Shown here: piece after piece, positions 40,967 through 49,150 of the stretch
Layout of the letters: each line of letters opens with the position of its first letter
Position numbering within the stretch: position 1 is the first letter of the stretch
Virus record (IMG/VR): IMGVR_UViG_3300042323_000878
Coordinates: 1-55,988 of that record
DNA length: 55,988 bases
Source of the DNA: a virus
Direction: 5' to 3' (one strand)
Made by a program: the position numbers and the translations under genes
Notes under the pieces: model-generated
What the model was told of the DNA's origin: nothing
Seen by the model: only the letters and a program-made list of their open reading frames with translations
Databases searched by the model: none

Positions 40967-41190
40967 ACGCATTTCACTGGAGAGGCAAACCGAGCATCTT
41001 CTGCTACGGCAAGGACGCGTATTTCTTGACCAACAAGCACATCGAGAACGTGCACAAGCAGTCACTTTCTAGGAAGCCCAACCCTGTCTCGCTAGAAAGC
41101 GGCTCTGTGCACTTGGAGCCGACCATGCTGCGCCGCCCCAAGGCGGTCGACAAGTTGTTGTCCGGTGGTGAATTAGGGAGGAAGAAATGA
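40963..41190 (+). CDS. Small basic protein, unknown function
   Basis: 75 aa, MNAFHWRGKPSIFCYGKDAYFL; Lys-rich tail GGELGRKK. No family recognised. ATGA overlaps on both sides. Confidence 0.55.
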   Translation: MNAFHWRGKPSIFCYGKDAYFLTNKHIENVHKQSLSRKPNPVSLESGSVHLEPTMLRRPKAVDKLLSGGELGRKK

Positions 41191-41474
41191 GCGAACACAC
41201 AGAAGTAGACTTTTCGACTTGGGGGCAAGGAACTCTGGCCAGGCTTGCTGCAGAGTTGCACAAGGAGAACAAGCGCTTAAGCACGCTCAACATCGACCTG
41301 CAGCAAGCCAACCTCCAGCTCCAAAGCGACCTCAAGGACGCGATGGCCGAGTTGCGCAAAACCATCAAGGATCAAGAAACCATCGACGAGCTGTTCGACT
41401 TGCACGCTGGTGCGCATGATGGTAGACTTTCCAAGGTCGACGCCCCGGCTTTCCTGAAGTCTGTTTTATCATGA
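41187..41474 (+). CDS. Coiled-coil protein, unknown function
   Basis: 95 aa. Residues 18-65 are coiled coil (LAAELHKENKRLSTLNIDLQQANLQLQ). It has an acidic start and an alpha-helical end. Possibly a structural adaptor. ATGA overlaps on both sides. Confidence 0.6.
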   Translation: MSEHTEVDFSTWGQGTLARLAAELHKENKRLSTLNIDLQQANLQLQSDLKDAMAELRKTIKDQETIDELFDLHAGAHDGRLSKVDAPAFLKSVLS

Positions 41475-41674
41475 CAAAGCCCATTGCGCCCGTTTGGGAA
41501 TACATCTCTGAGCTTTTGGGGGCCGGGTTGTACTGGGGCAAGTCCCAGGACGAGTTGTTGCTGGCCATAGCTCGGGCTAAGGCGGGTGGACGGAAGGACG
41601 CGGCTGACCACCTCCGCACCATCCTCAAGAACCGCAACCGGGTGATGTTTGAGGATGCCAAAAAAGAACCCTGA
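41471..41674 (+). CDS. Last gene of the chain, unknown function
   Basis: 67 aa, MTKPIAPVWEYISELLGAGLYW, then KSQDELLLAIARAKAGGRKDAADHL; helical, basic end. It closes the chain and overlaps the first stem of the terminator-like hairpins with its last codons. Confidence 0.55.
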   Translation: MTKPIAPVWEYISELLGAGLYWGKSQDELLLAIARAKAGGRKDAADHLRTILKNRNRVMFEDAKKEP

Positions 41675-41715
41675 CCAGTTGCCGGGCCAGGGTTAAGGAT
41701 CGATGTCAATCGATC
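41667..41715. terminator. Two hairpins between convergent blocks
   Basis: Stem 1: AACCCTG (41667-41673) pairs with CAGGGTT (41688-41694). Stem 2: GATCGAT (41698-41704) pairs with ATCGATC (41709-41715) around GTCA, a perfect 7-base hairpin. They lie where plus-strand and minus-strand transcription meet (41674 stop, 41735 stop). No T run follows on either strand, so they are likely pause, processing or Rho-assisted ends. Confidence 0.5.
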
Positions 41716-41734
41716 AAGGGAGACAACCAACGAA

Positions 41735-43705
41735 TCACTTCAAGGTCTTGAGGTAATCCTCTATGCCCATAGAGCCAGAGTCGACCGGTGCGCTCGCAGC
41801 GTCGTCAATGCTTTCTTGAGGGGCTTCGGTTCCTTGCGGGGACGGCCAGACCGCAGACGCGGCCCCAGTCGTCAGTCCTCGTTCTGTCGCCCCTGCCGCA
41901 AACGCTTTTGGTCCAGCGCCAGCAGCTTGCTCTTCAAGCAACTTGACGACCGCAGCGACGTCTTTCGGGCTTTTAGACATCAGCATCTCAGAGAGCTTGT
42001 CTGCTGTTTGTTCGCTCATAGAAGCGTTGCGCGTTGCGCGGCTCGCCAAGTTGGTGAGCGAATTCCAAAAGCCTCCCGATATCGCATCTGCCACAGCGCT
42101 GCCGATGCCTTGCCCTTCTTCGAACTGCTTTTGCATCTCAATCCGTTGGCCAGTTTGCGAGCCGCCTAGGATGCGGTTAGATTGATTGAACAATTGCGAC
42201 TCGCGCTCCAGCGCTGACTTGAACAAGTTGAATTGCGCAGGGTTGTCGAACAAAGGTTGCAACTTGGCTTGCATCTCGGGAGAGCCGATGATCCGTTGAG
42301 CCGCGTTCATGTTGCCCGATGGGCCCATGATTTTGCCGTACAAGTCTCGAGACACCCCTGTGCGGAAAGCTTCTTTTTCTGCAGGGCCCATGCCTTTAAC
42401 TAAGTTGACGACCTGCTCATGGTCCAGCTTGTTGAAGTCGTTCATCCCTTTGCGCAAAGCATCAATCACCTCCATGTCGCCTGCGTAAGCTTGTCGTGCA
42501 AATTGGTAAGCCGGGACATTCTCGTCGATGGCGTTCACAAAAACCTTGCGCAAGTCGCGCAAAGCGCTGGCCTCTGCCGTGCTCATGCCTTTGCCTTTGT
42601 AAGCGTCGTCGATGGTCGCGTCGATGCCGCGCTTGATGTAATCCAGTGTGCGCACGTCTGGTGTCTGGACAGATTCCACGATTGTGTTGCCTGCCCGGTC
42701 TTTGCCTAGCTTGTAGATCTCAGGCAGCATATATTTTGCCGGGTCTTGCCCACTGAGCTTTGCCGCCATGGCTTCTTTGTTGGCGATTGCTTTTGCTTTT
42801 TCGAAGAACCCCGCAAACTCAGGGTCTTGAAGCACTTGCATGATCCGAGGGTCGTCGACTGCGCCGTGCGCGTATGCGTCGTCGTAGACGGTTTTTGCTC
42901 CTGCGCGCAGCTCAGAAACCAGTCGTTGCTCGTCGTCGTAGAAGTTGCCGGGCTTGAGCGCGGCGGCGACTTGCTGGTGAGTGCGTTCCTTGGCTCCGAG
43001 CTTTTGGTCTGTCAGCGCTTTTTCTATCCGCAAAGAACCGGCCCCAGACCTTTGTGCGACGGTTTCTGCGAGCTTGGCTGTGCCGGGGGAGGTGTTGGCA
43101 ACAACCGAAGGCACGCGCATCGAGGTGTCTTGCCGCATCATCTTTTCAATTTGCTGAGGGGTTGCGCCGGTTTGCGCGAGGGCGGTGTTGAGCTTGCCGG
43201 CAGCGCGGTTGGCGATGAATCCCTCTGTCGGAGCCAACCGCTCCCGCAACCACGTCGCTCCTGCACTAGCGCCTCGCACCACGGGAGCCGCTGCTGCGCC
43301 CATAGCACCACCCAAGGCAGCGCCCGAAGCCGCTCCAGTGCCCCGTTGGCCTTCGGTCGCTGTGCCTGCACCGGAGACGCCGCCAGCCAGTGCGCCCAAC
43401 CCGCCCAACTTCGCTGCAGCAATTGCTGACGTCCTGCTGAGTTGATTCACACCGAGCGCTTGTCCGCCCGGCACCATCATCATCGCAATTCCCGGAGCCG
43501 CGCCGCCCACGAATTCAGAAGCTCCGGAGGTGAATGGGTAGTTCTTGGCGTAATCTCCATACTCAGAGCGGATCTTGGCGACATTTTCTTCGTATGTGCC
43601 TTGTCCGAGCTTGGACCGCAACCAAGCTTCCGCCTCGTCGCCCCAACCCATGCCGAGTCCTTGCCCAAGAACGGCACGAGCTGTGTTTTTGCCAAAGTCT
43701 GCCAT
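41735..43705 (-). CDS. Internal virion / DNA-ejection protein
   Basis: 656 aa. The N-terminal 170 residues hold very Gly/Ala-rich hydrophobic stretches (VGGAAPGIAMMMVPGG, GGLGALAGGVSGAGTA, ASGAALGGAMGAAAAPVV) that could cross a membrane; the rest is a helical Gln/Lys-rich rod. This is typical of podovirus proteins carried inside the capsid and ejected to form a channel through the cell envelope. The start ATG 43705 overlaps the upstream stop by one base (TGATG). Last gene of the tail operon. Confidence 0.7.
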   Translation of the reverse strand: MADFGKNTARAVLGQGLGMGWGDEAEAWLRSKLGQGTYEENVAKIRSEYGDYAKNYPFTSGASEFVGGAAPGIAMMMVPGGQALGVNQLSRTSAIAAAKLGGLGALAGGVSGAGTATEGQRGTGAASGAALGGAMGAAAAPVVRGASAGATWLRERLAPTEGFIANRAAGKLNTALAQTGATPQQIEKMMRQDTSMRVPSVVANTSPGTAKLAETVAQRSGAGSLRIEKALTDQKLGAKERTHQQVAAALKPGNFYDDEQRLVSELRAGAKTVYDDAYAHGAVDDPRIMQVLQDPEFAGFFEKAKAIANKEAMAAKLSGQDPAKYMLPEIYKLGKDRAGNTIVESVQTPDVRTLDYIKRGIDATIDDAYKGKGMSTAEASALRDLRKVFVNAIDENVPAYQFARQAYAGDMEVIDALRKGMNDFNKLDHEQVVNLVKGMGPAEKEAFRTGVSRDLYGKIMGPSGNMNAAQRIIGSPEMQAKLQPLFDNPAQFNLFKSALERESQLFNQSNRILGGSQTGQRIEMQKQFEEGQGIGSAVADAISGGFWNSLTNLASRATRNASMSEQTADKLSEMLMSKSPKDVAAVVKLLEEQAAGAGPKAFAAGATERGLTTGAASAVWPSPQGTEAPQESIDDAASAPVDSGSMGIEDYLKTLK

Positions 43706-44934
43706 CACTCTGCCTCCTCAGACTGGGCAGGGCTTGTGTCGCGGTAAACACCTGCGCTGACGTCCGATAAACGCTTGGCCGCGCGAGCGCGAGAAGTCTT
43801 GAGTGCTTTGTATGCGTTGGCCATGATGGCTTTGCGCTCTTCTATTGTTTTTGCTTCCAAACCTTGCACAGCCATGAGCGCCTTGCGTTCGTCGTTGGAA
43901 ATTGCTCCGGGGAAGGTCTCTTTCAACTGAGACAAAGCCGCTTTTTGCAACAAATTTTCCATCGTGCGAGTGTTTTCGAGCTTTTTGTCTTTGGACCCAA
44001 CAGCTTCCAGCGCGACGCGTTGTGCTTTGTCGACAAGAGAGGCGTCGAACGTGTTGGGGTTAAGCCGGAAAGCCTGATCCAAGCCGACCAGCGCCTGATC
44101 GACTTGCGCGACATGGTCTTCCGTTTCTCTTTTCAGCTGCACTTCTTTGGGTGTCAGTTTTTTGCTTGCCTCTTGCTGCGCCGTCATTTTTTCTTTGTTC
44201 AGCGCGAGCGTTTGTCCGGCAATTCCCGTCATCATGGCCTTGTACCAGTCGCCTTTTTCTAGGTTAGCCTTTATGTCTTTTTCCACAAAGGCATTGTACT
44301 CAGGTGTTCCGGGTTTCAAGCCGCTGTCTGCTGCACGCTTGCCAGAGTCTGACTGAGGTTTGCCAGACGCAAGGTATTGTTCCATCATCTTCACTTCGCG
44401 CGCGCGGTTGTCACGCATTTCTTCGCTCGCCAAGGTACGCACGGTGGCGAGGTCTGTGTTCGCCGCGTCTACCCGGTTTTTCGCGCCTGCTATGCCTAGT
44501 TGCATCTTGGCCGCGCGGTCTGCCGACTGAGCCGCGCGCTCTTCTTTCTTGAACTCTGCCATCGACCCTGCCGCGCCAGCCAAGCTCTCGCTGAACGCGC
44601 CTGTCCTTGTCGGTGCGCCGAACGCTGCTGCCAGCCGAAAGTACATCTCAGCCTTGGACGGGCCGTTGCCGGGTTGATTGAGGGCTTGCGTAATCATGTT
44701 GTTGAACGAGTCTGTTTCTTTTTTTGCAGCTTCACGAGCAGACCGGACTTCGCCGCCATAGTCGTTGGTGCGCGGTTGGGCCATGTAAGCCTGAAACATT
44801 GCACGGATGTCGGGTGCAGCGACAGGCGCGCCTTTGGGCGCGGCGGCCACTTCCTGTCGCTGCATAATCACGATGTCTGACGGCTTTGCGCCAGTCATGT
44901 CGTATTTTTCTGCCAATTGCTCGAAATCTTCCAT
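43705..44934 (-). CDS. Internal virion protein
   Basis: 409 aa, highly helical, rich in Ala, Lys, Glu and Met (EFKKEERAAQSADRAAKMQLG..., ERKAIMANAYKALKTSRARAAKRL). No membrane segment. Its position between two Gly/Gln-rich virion proteins suggests an ejectosome component or core protein. No enzyme motif. Confidence 0.6.
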   Translation of the reverse strand: MEDFEQLAEKYDMTGAKPSDIVIMQRQEVAAAPKGAPVAAPDIRAMFQAYMAQPRTNDYGGEVRSAREAAKKETDSFNNMITQALNQPGNGPSKAEMYFRLAAAFGAPTRTGAFSESLAGAAGSMAEFKKEERAAQSADRAAKMQLGIAGAKNRVDAANTDLATVRTLASEEMRDNRAREVKMMEQYLASGKPQSDSGKRAADSGLKPGTPEYNAFVEKDIKANLEKGDWYKAMMTGIAGQTLALNKEKMTAQQEASKKLTPKEVQLKRETEDHVAQVDQALVGLDQAFRLNPNTFDASLVDKAQRVALEAVGSKDKKLENTRTMENLLQKAALSQLKETFPGAISNDERKALMAVQGLEAKTIEERKAIMANAYKALKTSRARAAKRLSDVSAGVYRDTSPAQSEEAE

Positions 44935-44946
44935 GGTGGATCCTTT

Positions 44947-46692
44947 TTAGCTCAATAGCCCTTTGCCGATGGCCATGCCTGATGCGATTTGCGACAAAGG
45001 CGAAGGCGAGTAAGTTTGTCCTGTGCTGGAAGACTGGTTGGTTTGCACAGAAGGCGTTATTGGCGCCATGCCGCGAACTTGGGTGCTGAGCCAGTCCAGC
45101 GTTGTCTTCGGGTAATCGCGCTGCTGCAAAAACTGATTGTAAGCAGAGTCGGCTTGTCGTTGCGCGAGAGACTGCATACCTTGTCCTGCCGCGTCCAACG
45201 ACGCAACATCTGCACTCCGCATCGATTGCCCTGCGCGCGCCAAGTCGGACAACGTGCCTGTGGCTTGTTGTTGCCGAGCCAAGTCGCTTTGCGCCGCGTT
45301 GAGTCCTTGGTAAAAACCAGACTGCTGTCGATTCAGGTCGGCTTGCTCCGCGTTCATGCCTTGGTACAAGCCAGATTGTTGCCGGGCCAGCGCAGCTTCA
45401 GCCGCGCTGAGCGCTTGTCCGTAGCCTTGTTGTTGTCGGCTGAGGTCGGCTTGCGCTGCGGTCAGTCCTTGCCCGTAACCTTGCTGCTGGCGTGCAAGGT
45501 CGGCTTGCGACAGACCTGCTCCTTGGTAAAAGCCTTGCTGTTGCCGGGCCAAGTCGGCTTGTGCCGTGGACATGCCTTGTGTGTAGCCTTGCTGTTGGCG
45601 TGCGAGGTCGGCTTGTGCAGCGGTCAACCCTTGTCCGTAACCGGCTTGTTGTCGAGCCATATCAGCTTGTGCCGCTGACAAGCCTTGTCCGTAACCGGCT
45701 TGCTTTCGGGCAAGGTCGGATTGTGCCGCCGACAAGCTTTGTCCATACCCTTGTTGCAACGCTTGCGACTGCTGTCCGAGAATCGAATCTTGCGTATCGC
45801 GCAATGCTCGTGCACCAAACTCCCCCATGCGGCTAGAACCAAACTGCCCTGCGCGCACAAAAGAGTCAGACACACCGGGCAACAAAACCTCGTTCAAGTT
45901 GCGAGCGCCCAGTTGCGCAATTCTGTCTGTGACAGCTGCGTTGTAGGGGTTCATGTAGTTGCCTACTTGCTGATAAGCGTCTTGTTGCGTTTCAGGAGCT
46001 AGGTAATTCCCGCCAAAGGCTTTTTGGTTCGTTTCGGGCGACAAATAATTACCGCCGAACGCTTGCTGTTGAGACGCAGGCGACAAATAATTACCGCCGA
46101 ATGTTTTTTGCCCTGCGTCCGGCGAGAAATAATTACCGCCCAAAGTTTGCTGCCCTGTGGCCGGGGCCAAGTATTCGCCGCCAAACGCTTGCTCGCCAGC
46201 TTGCGGCGAGAGGTACGAGTTGCCGAACCCGCCGAACGCTTCTCGCTGGTTGGAAATGGGATTGTAGTTTCCTTTAGCGGCTTTCTGATAAGTCTGCGGA
46301 GCCAAGTAATCCCCTCCGACCAAGTCGCTCGCGCTCTTACCAGCCATCGCCTGCATCCCGCTGAGAGATTGCTGATAAGCCGGGTTCCATGCGCCTGCGT
46401 TTTGTTTTGTGGCGTCATAAGCTTGCGATTGCAAGGGGTCTGCACCTGCAACCAAGCTCCCCGCGTAACCTTCGTACGGTCTTTGCGCAAGGTTCGTGGA
46501 CCACTGGATCTGGTTGTAGATGGCGTCTTGCATCCACTTTGGCGTCTCTGTTGTGGAGGTGACGTAAGAGGTGGCTTTGTTGGGTGCGCCTTGGAATAGA
46601 GATGCTGCCATATTGGATCCTGTGTTTGTGGGCGCGGTTGGGCCCATGTTCTGCGCCTTAGCCAACTGTTCGTCTAAGTAAGCGGAGGGCAT
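44947..46692 (-). CDS. Repeat-rich internal virion protein
   Basis: 581 aa with two tandem arrays. Residues about 153-238 have units of 14 residues of the form AFGGNYLSPETNQK, at least six copies. Residues about 315-476 have nine units of 18 residues of the form GYGQGLTAAQADLARQQQ. The second array would form a regular helical rod; the first looks beta/turn-rich. Such arrays in ejected virion proteins may set the length of a channel. Residues 240-300 (NPYNAAVTDRIAQLGARNLNE) are unlike either repeat and seem the conserved core. Confidence 0.65.
   Translation of the reverse strand: MPSAYLDEQLAKAQNMGPTAPTNTGSNMAASLFQGAPNKATSYVTSTTETPKWMQDAIYNQIQWSTNLAQRPYEGYAGSLVAGADPLQSQAYDATKQNAGAWNPAYQQSLSGMQAMAGKSASDLVGGDYLAPQTYQKAAKGNYNPISNQREAFGGFGNSYLSPQAGEQAFGGEYLAPATGQQTLGGNYFSPDAGQKTFGGNYLSPASQQQAFGGNYLSPETNQKAFGGNYLAPETQQDAYQQVGNYMNPYNAAVTDRIAQLGARNLNEVLLPGVSDSFVRAGQFGSSRMGEFGARALRDTQDSILGQQSQALQQGYGQSLSAAQSDLARKQAGYGQGLSAAQADMARQQAGYGQGLTAAQADLARQQQGYTQGMSTAQADLARQQQGFYQGAGLSQADLARQQQGYGQGLTAAQADLSRQQQGYGQALSAAEAALARQQSGLYQGMNAEQADLNRQQSGFYQGLNAAQSDLARQQQATGTLSDLARAGQSMRSADVASLDAAGQGMQSLAQRQADSAYNQFLQQRDYPKTTLDWLSTQVRGMAPITPSVQTNQSSSTGQTYSPSPLSQIASGMAIGKGLLS
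45265..45750 (-). repeat. Nine 54-base tandem repeats (18-aa units)
   Basis: Nine exact-phase units of 54 bases, the first at 45697-45750 and the last at 45265-45318, coding for G(Y/F)xQG...AQADLARQQ(Q/A/S). Units differ by several silent and a few amino acid changes, so the protein repeat is kept by selection, not only by recent slippage. Confidence 0.9.
45979..46236 (-). repeat. About six 42-base tandem repeats (14-aa units)
   Basis: Units of 42 bases at 45979, 46021, 46063, 46105 and 46147, plus a longer divergent unit to 46236, coding for (A/T)FGGNY(L/F)(S/A)P. This array is separate from the 54-base array and has different composition. Confidence 0.85.
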
Positions 46693-48483
46693 TTATGCAA
46701 CCTCAGCAATGTAGTTCAAAGGGGACTTGGCGTTGGCGCTGATTTTGCCTTTGGCCAAATTGCGACCCTTGTGTTGGCGCAATTTTTCGCGCATCTGATT
46801 GAGCTTCATTGCGCCTGCTTTTGTCGACCCATCACCGAGCATGGCGACCGTTTCTGCGTCCATAACGTATTCGCCGTCCGACAAGCGAGCGTCGATTGTG
46901 TCGTCTCGACCAGAACCGCCGCCTTGCGCCAACCGCATCATCGCCAATCCACCAGAAGCCATTGTCATCGGGGCAGGCGTGTAGTTGGAGCCTGCTTGGG
47001 CGGATGGGTCGGGCTTGTTGTATGCGCCGCCAGTAATGTTCTGCCAGTTGCTGGACATGTATTGCGACAAAGGCATATTTTGTTGTTGCGCATCGCTCAT
47101 CAACTTGCCCCAATCCCAATACTGATTCGGGCGGTTGAAATATTCTTGCTGAGAAGGGCTCAGCTTTTGTATCTCAGGAGCAATGTCTTGTGGCACTGCA
47201 CTCATAGAGCCGAGCGCAGCGAGTGTGCCAACGTTCATCAGTGCGCTGCCTGTGGCTTTGTTGAGGCCTAGGTTGGTGCCGTCTATGCCTGTGCCCGTGC
47301 CTGTTGCTGCTTGAGGGCTTGCGCCGCCACGTGCCGCAACTTCAAATTCAGGGCCAGACATTGTGTCGATGCTTGGGCGTGAAGCGTATTGTTCGAATTC
47401 AGGGCCAGACATGGCATTGACTTTGGCCAGTTGGGAGTCGTATGCGCCCATGTCGATGTCCAATCCATCGACAGATTTTTGTCCGATGGAAAGGGGCTTT
47501 ACAGCGGCAGCGCTCATTCCTCCTGAGACAAGACTGCCGAGCAAGGCTTGTTGCGGGGTGTATCCTGCGGCCATAGAGTCTCCAAAAGTCTTGCCCCCAG
47601 ACGTCAACGCCCTGCCCAGCGCACCGGTGTTGCCTGCAGCAAGATCCGCAACTTTGCTGCCTGCGTACGTGCCCAAGCCGCCCATGAGCGCTCCTTGCTC
47701 GAAGCCCTTGCCTTGCGCCATGGAGCCCAAACCTCCGGCAAGAGAATTTCCGATCAAGTTCTGAGTCACGCCAGAAAGAGCTGACCCTCCCATGGACTGG
47801 ACCAACCCGCTCGCGCCACCACCTATCATGGACCCCAACCCGCCGCCCAGAGCGCCGCCAAGAGCGCCTTGCGCAAAGTTGCCGCCAGTCAATGCAGAGG
47901 TCGCGCCGCCCAAGAGGGCAGAACCCACAATCCCGAGGCCTGGGAACATGATATTGGCCGCAATAGGAACAGCAATTTTAACGATGTCGCCCAAGAATCC
48001 GCCGCCGCCTTTGAACTCGCGCAACCCGGTGTTGGGGTTGACGGTGCCGGAACCGCCCATGGCCTTGAGCACGGCGGCTTCGCGCGGGTTGATGTGGGCG
48101 AGCATTGTGTCGCCGCCGCGCCCCATGGATGCGATTTGCGCTAACCCGCCGTGGGCAAAGGCTTGCTGTTCCATGGGCTGCGGTTGTTGCTGGCTCATGC
48201 GAGAGGCAACATCGTGCAACGCTGCGAGCATGATTAGCAGCAATTTCTCGTTGAACTCTTCGGGCAAGTCGCCCGCACTGACAAAGCCTTTTTGGATGGC
48301 GGTTTGCAACACCATCTGATACTGGTCCGGGTTCTCGAGCACGAATTCGAGGGCCTTGATCACTTCGATGACCGCCTCGATGCTGATGCCGCGCTGCATT
48401 AGTTGCTGCTCCATCTGATCAGAGGCTTGCTGCATCTGAGGATTCTGAGCAACCATCGCTGCCAATTGTTCGGGTTTAATCAT
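46693..48483 (-). CDS. Gly-rich internal virion protein
   Basis: 596 aa. After a Gln-rich helical start, residues 175-290 are Gly/Ala/Leu-rich and hydrophobic (GALGGALGGGLGSMIGGG), able to insert in membranes. Flanking this are FAHGGLAQIASMGRGGDTMLAHINPREAAVLK and, near the end, RLSDGEYVMDAETVAMLGDG, a motif found in many large phage virion proteins. Two SGPEFE repeats sit near residue 365. ATG 48483 overlaps the GNAT stop (ATGA) and has GGAGAG before it. Confidence 0.65.
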   Translation of the reverse strand: MIKPEQLAAMVAQNPQMQQASDQMEQQLMQRGISIEAVIEVIKALEFVLENPDQYQMVLQTAIQKGFVSAGDLPEEFNEKLLLIMLAALHDVASRMSQQQPQPMEQQAFAHGGLAQIASMGRGGDTMLAHINPREAAVLKAMGGSGTVNPNTGLREFKGGGGFLGDIVKIAVPIAANIMFPGLGIVGSALLGGATSALTGGNFAQGALGGALGGGLGSMIGGGASGLVQSMGGSALSGVTQNLIGNSLAGGLGSMAQGKGFEQGALMGGLGTYAGSKVADLAAGNTGALGRALTSGGKTFGDSMAAGYTPQQALLGSLVSGGMSAAAVKPLSIGQKSVDGLDIDMGAYDSQLAKVNAMSGPEFEQYASRPSIDTMSGPEFEVAARGGASPQAATGTGTGIDGTNLGLNKATGSALMNVGTLAALGSMSAVPQDIAPEIQKLSPSQQEYFNRPNQYWDWGKLMSDAQQQNMPLSQYMSSNWQNITGGAYNKPDPSAQAGSNYTPAPMTMASGGLAMMRLAQGGGSGRDDTIDARLSDGEYVMDAETVAMLGDGSTKAGAMKLNQMREKLRQHKGRNLAKGKISANAKSPLNYIAEVA

Positions 48484-48956
48484 TTTGCTCTCCACCATTT
48501 ATGCGACTCATATTCGCGTTTCAAAAAACCATAAATCAATAAATCTTCGCCGTCTGGGAACGCCTCTCTCATGCACCCTTCTGCCTTGAACCCCAAGTGC
48601 TCATCGAACCGCACCGCGCCTGCGTTGCTCTTGCGGACGAGGCCTGTGACGCGCTTGGCGTTCAGGGTGTCGAAAACATAGCCAAACAACCCATTGAACA
48701 TGGCCACAATCGCGCCAGGCGTGGCCCAGGACGATCCTTCGGTCGCAGCGGTGTGCATGTCCACATTGCGGCTCGTGAAGTTGCTCATGACCACAACAAA
48801 CACAAATTCCCCTTCTTTGTTCACGCAGCTCATCGCTCGGCACAATCCAGTCGGACAAGTTATGCCTAAGACCTCTTTTGCCCAGCTGATCGCTTCTCCT
48901 TCTCGCTCGAATCCAATGAATCTCAAAGCAACGCTCCCACAAATCTGTCTGCCCAT
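48480..48956 (-). CDS. GNAT-family acetyltransferase
   Basis: 158 aa. FVFVVVMSNFTSRNVDMHTA, FGYVFDTLNAKRVTGLVRKSNAGAVRFDEHLGFKAEGCMREAFPDGEDLLIYGFLKREY has the GNAT core: the (K)RVTG..R..N..A......GF..EG region binds acetyl-CoA. A TTG at 48926 with GGGAG before it and a TTGA overlap could be the true start (148 aa). In the tail operon it could acetylate a virion protein or a host target. Confidence 0.7.
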   Translation of the reverse strand: MGRQICGSVALRFIGFEREGEAISWAKEVLGITCPTGLCRAMSCVNKEGEFVFVVVMSNFTSRNVDMHTAATEGSSWATPGAIVAMFNGLFGYVFDTLNAKRVTGLVRKSNAGAVRFDEHLGFKAEGCMREAFPDGEDLLIYGFLKREYESHKWWRAK

Positions 48957-49150
48957 TCGTTCCAGTTATCGAACCCGTACGGGTCTGGCACCCCTTTGCC
49001 CAAAGCAACGATGTTGCGGAATTGCACCGCCCAGTCTTGCCATCGAGCTTCGTCGTCCAGCCGCCCCAAAGCCGCGTACGAGTCCAACTCCAACACAACA
49101 CAGTCTGACCAGTCTCTGACGGTCATTCCTGTCGGGCGCGTAATGTTCAT
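48923..49150 (-). CDS. Small protein, unknown function
   Basis: 75 aa, MNITRPTGMTVRDWSDCVVLELDSY, DDEARWQDWAVQFRNIVALGKGVPDPYGFDNWNEWADRF: Trp-rich, acidic. This type often lies beside the stabilisation protein in podovirus genomes. ATGA overlap with the upstream gene. It may be an assembly factor. Confidence 0.6.
   Translation of the reverse strand: MNITRPTGMTVRDWSDCVVLELDSYAALGRLDDEARWQDWAVQFRNIVALGKGVPDPYGFDNWNEWADRFVGALL

Noticed and set aside
45265-45750. CRISPR-like array of regular repeats
   Set aside because: The 54-base units have no unique spacers, keep reading frame and code for an 18-residue protein repeat.
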